A DNA stretch of 64,000 nucleotides from Burhinus oedicnemus. Lineage: Eukaryota > Chordata > Aves > Charadriiformes > Burhinidae. The position numbers and the translations under genes are program-made. This document shows positions 58,601 to 64,000 of the stretch, piece by piece (the first letter of the stretch is position 1; the number at the start of each line of letters is the position of its first letter). The stretch covers positions 855,443 to 919,442 of the forward strand of contig VFFE01007188.1 in NCBI GenBank assembly GCA_008921705.1. The letters run 5' to 3'. The notes below the pieces were generated by a model that was not told where the DNA came from, made no database searches, and saw only the letters and a list, made by a program, of their open reading frames with translations.

Positions 58601-61600
58601 ACCTAAGTTCTAAAAACTTACATGATGACCACTCTGGATCCAATTAACTCTTATGTCAGTTAGGAGTAGTCTAAGTGATTGTAGTTCCTCCTCTTATGTT
58701 TGTGTTAGTCTAATAAACAGAACATGGGCTTAAGCACTGTGCCACAGTACCATTAAATTGTAAACACTCGGCTGGGTTTGGTTTTGACCAATAATATCCG
58801 ACAACCTCACAGAAAATTTCCAGTTGTAGTCAAAGATTAACACAGACCAAGACTTGTTCCTAATAAACAACACGGACAACACCACCATGTTTTGGAGAAG
58901 GTAAAAGAGATGCTATCTTTGGCTGAAAGCTATGCTGTGCTACTTGCTGTAAGGAGCAGATGATGGAAAAATGTTGCCTTTACTGATCCAGAGGTTCAGC
59001 TGTAATTCCCTGATAGTCTACTGCATTTCTGGAGAGGAACACAAATTCTCTGTACCATATCCCTGCTAGAAGCCCCAGAGAAAGAGAACAGGGGTTCAGA
59101 CTGGCTGTGCAAATTTTGTTCAGAAGAGTTTGTCTTGGCAGAGGTATTTTCCCACAATATAAAAGAGACTCAACTTAAGGTGGACATGCCAAATCTCATA
59201 TATTGCATGCAAGAAACATTTACTCACCCTCCTCCCCTTCACAGTCTTCTTCTACAGTGCCAGCTTCTCATTTCTTAGTGCAGCATTTCTGCCTTTCTTC
59301 CTCTCTGTAAGCAAGATGTGGCTTGATTTATGATCTGTAGCTGGGACACTCAAAGGGTAAATAAGCCATGGCTGAAGTGATATTGAAATTGTTTGTACTA
59401 CTTTCATATTTCACCACAGAAGTCCCACAGCAGTCCCACTGCTGTAGCACTGCAAGGTTGAAGAAGGGAGTTAGTGTTTTTTCTGTTCCATCAGCTAATT
59501 CACACTCCTGAGAAAGCAGCTGGTGCTTGTTTTTCTAACCCTTGCAAAGTGTATCACAAAGAAGGCAGAATAGACCACAAAATCTATTCCGGGCCATTAT
59601 ATGTGTGAAAGGTATCAGATCTTTCAGATATGTTCTGCCCTCAGTGTGACAAAGATGAGCTTTGATATAACCAGAGAACGTTTAGAGAGGGTGATTTAAA
59701 CATTTTTTGATTTCCATGTTATCTGGCATGTATAAAAAAGGAAGATGCTAGAAGATTTCTCTGTGTACAGCAGCAAATATTTTGTTGAACCATATCCTAG
59801 TCCATTTTTCTCTTCACTGACCGTGTATTAGCTGCCCAAGACATACTTTGTGTCCTAGAGATTTCTCAAGTGTTGCAAGCACTGTGAAAAGCAGATATAC
59901 AAAAGTACATATATAAAAACTCTCACTGAGTCATTCCCCCATCTGTGAGTTACACAGCCTGTTGTCCTAAACTACTGATATTTATTTTCTTTTTAGGTTT
60001 AAACCTAGAGTTTGAAACAGGTGCTAGGAATAGTTGAGCTTGCCATTAGATTCAGTAGGCTGCCCTCAGCATCAGAGATAAGAACCACAATGTTTGTACG
60101 CGTCAGATTACTCTTCTACGTTTCATCCATCATCAATATGTCCTTATAGCCGTCTGATAACATTCCAGCTTTAAGGCCCTGTGTAAATGTTAGATTCCCA
60201 TTGTAGTAACACATAAAACTCTCCTTTCCAGTCAAATTGGTTCCTTGTTTCTAGAGGGTCATCTGAATTATCACAAAAAATGCAAGTCTTATTTTAATGC
60301 TGAAGTCAGCAAGCAAATGTTTCCTATAACTGTATCTCCGGTCAAAAATCTTGTGCCTCACTCACAGTAACTATATACTTGTTAAATGATGCATGGTCTT
60401 CAAAGCTGTTCATGCCAATAATGCAAATAATTTATCAAAATAAACTAAAAATGAACACAGGAAAATACACAAAAATGTAGGTGATGCGATAGTTCATTTG
60501 ACATAGTTTGCAAATACTCTAAAGAGTAGGACTCAGATAAAGCTTTTTTTTTTTTTTTGACATAACATTACAATGTATTACTGAAAAATTTGATTATCTG
60601 TGCCAGAAATTCCCTACTGATCCTGTTTGAACTGAAATGATCTATAGGTTTGCCTTAACACTAAAATGTTGAAAAAACTCTTGTTAATAAACCATAGAAT
60701 TCTGGATGACTGCACCCGAGTGCCCTATCTTGTTACATCAGCGTCTGAAGCAAACCTTCATTTAAAAAGAATGGAAAGCATATAAGTGCATTTGCATATA
60801 AACAGGTGTTATAGAGGTACAAAATATCATAGTTCAATGTAGCTTTTTGGAGCTTATAAATTATTATAAGCCATAATCTAAATGCTTTTTTCAGTAATTA
60901 TCTTTCATGTAATTAACAAGGCAAAATAAGATATTATGCTTGGACAGTAGCAACAACCAATTGAATAAAGATTTCTTCCTGTACCTCTAAAGAAGAAAGG
61001 ACCTGAAGAAAATAGCTAGTTCCTACTATATTTTTTTTCTTTTTGAGACTGTGTGTGTAAACTTTATAGCACTATAGAAATACTGGATTTTGCAAGTTGC
61101 TCAGCTAACTACTTACATCTTCACTCAGTTCTAATGTATATTTTCTTCCTGCCTCTAGAGAAAGGTGTCTTTAATGGAGCCAGCTTCATTTTGCCAGTAT
61201 TACTACTTCATTGTGTGTTTTGCATAGCATTCAATGAACATAATGATAACATAGTTCAGGTCATAATGTACTAAATTATAACTCTCTTTATTCGCCACTC
61301 AGTCTGTATGAAAAAGTATTCAGCCGTATAGCCGTAGAATGAAATTTGGAAGAATGACTTGTTTAATGGTTGTTTCATGTTAGAAATATTTGCTTTAATT
61401 TACTTTTTTTTTCTATGAAAATGCTTTTATAACCATTCAAGCTAATATGCTTTAAAAATTTTCAACTGCTTTTTACAAAAACTTTGAATAAGTGGTTTGT
61501 AATTTTTTAATTGTGCTTCAAAAACTACATATTTTAAAAAGCAAAACATAAAATGTAAACAGCAGGGAGTTATAAAGAGTAGTTAAAATCAGTAGTTAAG

Positions 61601-64000
61601 CTATTACATTGTTAGCATTTGTGTAAAGGGAAATGATGAAGTCACTATTTTTAAAATACAACTCTTTAAAAGTCAACCAACTTCTAATCCAACTATGATT
61701 TAAGTATGATTTAACACTACATGTCCAAATTCAGCTAGCTGCACACAACAGTGGGCAAGCAAAAAGGAATATGAGCATCTTAACTGTAAGACACTGGGAA
61801 GAAAAGGGTCACGAGAAAGAAAATCACGAAACAAAAAAGACTCAGTTTTACTCCTACTAAAAACAAGAACAAAAAAAAATCTCCTACCTATTTTAATGAA
61901 AGTTTAGTTGGGTTGAAGTGGAAAATTACAGCAATTCCTAGTAACTAAAACTCTGCAAAATAAAATAATCTGATTCTGATCTTAATGGTAGTAAGTACAG
62001 GGGAAAGACATGCGTTTAAAGGGCCTGCAACTGTTTAAGCCACTTAAACATAATTTCATTATTTACTGTAAGAAAAAAGACAGATGCAACATCATAAGAA
62101 TTTTTTGTATCCTTTTGGTTAAGTGAACCACTACATAACTTAAAAATCCTGAGCCTGTTCTTGCTTCTGGAAATAACTGTAAGTTATTTTTAAGAAAACG
62201 TAGAAGAAGCTGCAGTAGAAAGAAAAAAATCTGTCTGCCTCTGAAAACCAGAGCCACTTATGCTACTCCCAAAGAACACAATGCCAGGAGAAACACAATC
62301 CTCTCTCCTGTTTATGCTCAAGGCTATACAACAGACTATCAGTTTGACTTGTGCACATTCAGTGTCTCTCATGGCTTCCTAGTTTCTGACTGAACCACTT
62401 ACTCATTTTGGTAAGCGTGTACAACAGTACACTCACCCGTCTGTACTTCCATTGGTCAGGTCCTTAACGGTCTATAGAGCTCGTGGGATCAGCCTGACTT
62501 GTCTTTCTCAACTTTCTTACAGGTGTACACAAAATACCAGAGAGGCCATTCCCAGGCTGTCAGCCTGGGCTTGAGAGGACAACCTAGCAGTTTGGCTCCT
62601 TGGAGGAGGGCAAATAGAAGCCCTGAATTAATACAAAACACAACCACGTTGTAGTGTACCATGACTATGTTTCTGGCACAAGTGTGTGAAGCACTTTCTA
62701 AACTGCATGTGAAAAAGAACATTTGAACAATTTCATTGTATTTATTTATTTTATTATTATGACACAGCAAGGGAACTTCCCTGCATGTGTCCACTAACAT
62801 ATTTTCCTGCAATTTGTTTTTTTGCTAATACAAGATGACGTACCTTTAGATGTAAACTTTCAAATAAGTTGTTAAAAGTAGATTTCAGAATTATTAGTAG
62901 TTAGAAACTATGAATGCTGTTAGTCTTGCTTTCCAAGGGCTGAGTAAGTATATTTGTCTGTATTTATCTGGATAATGTTTGGGTTGAACAGGTTGGTCTT
63001 GGAGGTCAAACACAGCCAAAATGACAACATGTTACCTGCGATGAAGCTGTTCATACCGTAGTTCTTGATGTTGACCTTAAATATAAACTACAGCAAAAAG
63101 AAGAACTGTCTCCTTCTTTGAAGTTCAGCCCTACAATTCTATTGAACAGAATAGCTTTCTTGTCAAATTTTGTCTGCAGAGAGCATACTGCATGCAAGAT
63201 CTATGTATACAATGAATACACTCTAAAACCAAAAGGTACTGTTAAGTGATGGCAATACTGATTGAAAACTATGCGATTTTTTTAAAATCTTTTTATGACT
63301 CAGTGCTCTGTAGTGTGTGTTTCATTAATGAGAATAATTCTATCACAAAATATCAGACTAATACTATAAACTATTGACAGTACTTGACCTGTCATTTTAA
63401 TTTTGCTGCTATCATATGATCTTCAATGGGAAAGAGGCTAAAACCACTGCTGTGTTTCTGTGACCTTTTAGGGTTTATAAGCAAGATTGTCTTGTTATAA
63501 ATATTGTGCAATCCTATCTTACATGTAGATCCCAATCTTTTATATAAATCTCAGAAGAATTGTTAGCAAGGTAACTGGTGAAGTAGCTCTTTCCCAAATA
63601 TAAGTAACTTATTCCTTCGTCAGTTTCCTTAGGGATGACATCTATATCTATCATCTTTTCATTAATAGTGGAATGGTCAAATAATTCAGATATATTTCAG
63701 ATACTTGTCTCATCTACACTCATCTCAGGCCACAACAATTACAGATGCAAAAGTTAAACCATGAAAAAACCCCTCGTTACCAAGGAAATTGTATATAACA
63801 CCACAGAAATAACTAACAGTTTAACTTTCTCAGGTTTTGATCTGATTTTCCCAGGATGCCCTGAGTGCTTACCTGGTTGTAGAAGCTGTTGCATGTTAAT
63901 GAAGATTTTTCAGATTGCTTTTTTAAAAGAGGGACTGACTTCATATGTTTGAAAATGGCAGGTGGTAAAAGGAGAAAACAAATATAGTTTGACAACTCAA
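58601..64000. other. AT-rich unique sequence
   Basis: No gene or family repeat is recognised in the last 5.4 kb. There is a T-run at 60547-60560 and an A-run near 61871-61880. Open frames are short (at most 107 codons, minus strand 62489-62812) and show no domain. Confidence 0.55.

Overview
This window is vertebrate nuclear DNA and almost certainly avian. It is AT-rich and has no recognisable host gene. The clearest content is retrotransposon debris: CR1 non-LTR (LINE) copies, two ending in the CR1 octamer tail (ATTCTATG/ATTCTGTG), plus long terminal repeats (LTRs) of at least two endogenous-retrovirus (ERV) groups of the kind common in bird genomes. There are no Alu/B1-type SINEs, L1 elements, bacterial operons or CRISPR arrays. 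The LTR types point to a neoavian bird rather than a galliform, but the species cannot be fixed from sequence alone. The AT-rich spacers with scattered inserts fit a gene desert or a very large intron.

Layout. 1-9.5 kb: unique AT-rich sequence, one old CR1 (2.25-2.94 kb), a possible terminal exon at 4205-4333 and a perfect hairpin at 6805-6836. 9.5-10.74 kb: the best-preserved CR1, a 5'-truncated copy with a reverse-transcriptase (RT) C-terminal ORF carrying one obvious frameshift. 10.7-22.9 kb: unique sequence, a CCAT microsatellite, a 20-N assembly gap at 15670 that cuts into a minus-strand LTR (family A), a short LTR end at 17.6 kb and a purine-rich stretch at 20.5-21.1 kb. 22.9-25.7 kb: two CR1 copies in opposite orientation; the minus-strand one has lost most of its endonuclease-to-RT interior. 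25.7-35.9 kb: unique, with a candidate 264-bp symmetric exon on the minus strand (28764-29027).

35.9-37.1 kb: the 5' part of a family B LTR abutting a minus-strand CR1 endonuclease fragment whose catalytic SDH motif reads SAH. 38.8-39.55 kb: a full-length solo LTR of family A. 41.4-41.7 kb: an unexplained GC-rich island. 42.9-43.5 kb: a very old CR1-like copy. 46.3-49.1 kb: two direct-orientation family B LTR fragments. 53.0-58.6 kb: an LTR end, a CR1 tail, further ancient CR1-like remnants and a TAAT-rich candidate conserved noncoding element (56.88-57.02 kb). 58.6-64 kb: unique sequence in which I see nothing definite.

No set of genes acts together here. The elements are independent insertions of different ages. 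I found no convincing new biological system. The observations most worth checking are the two candidate splice-bounded exons, the hairpin, the TAAT-rich block and the pattern of catalytic-residue loss in the CR1 copies.
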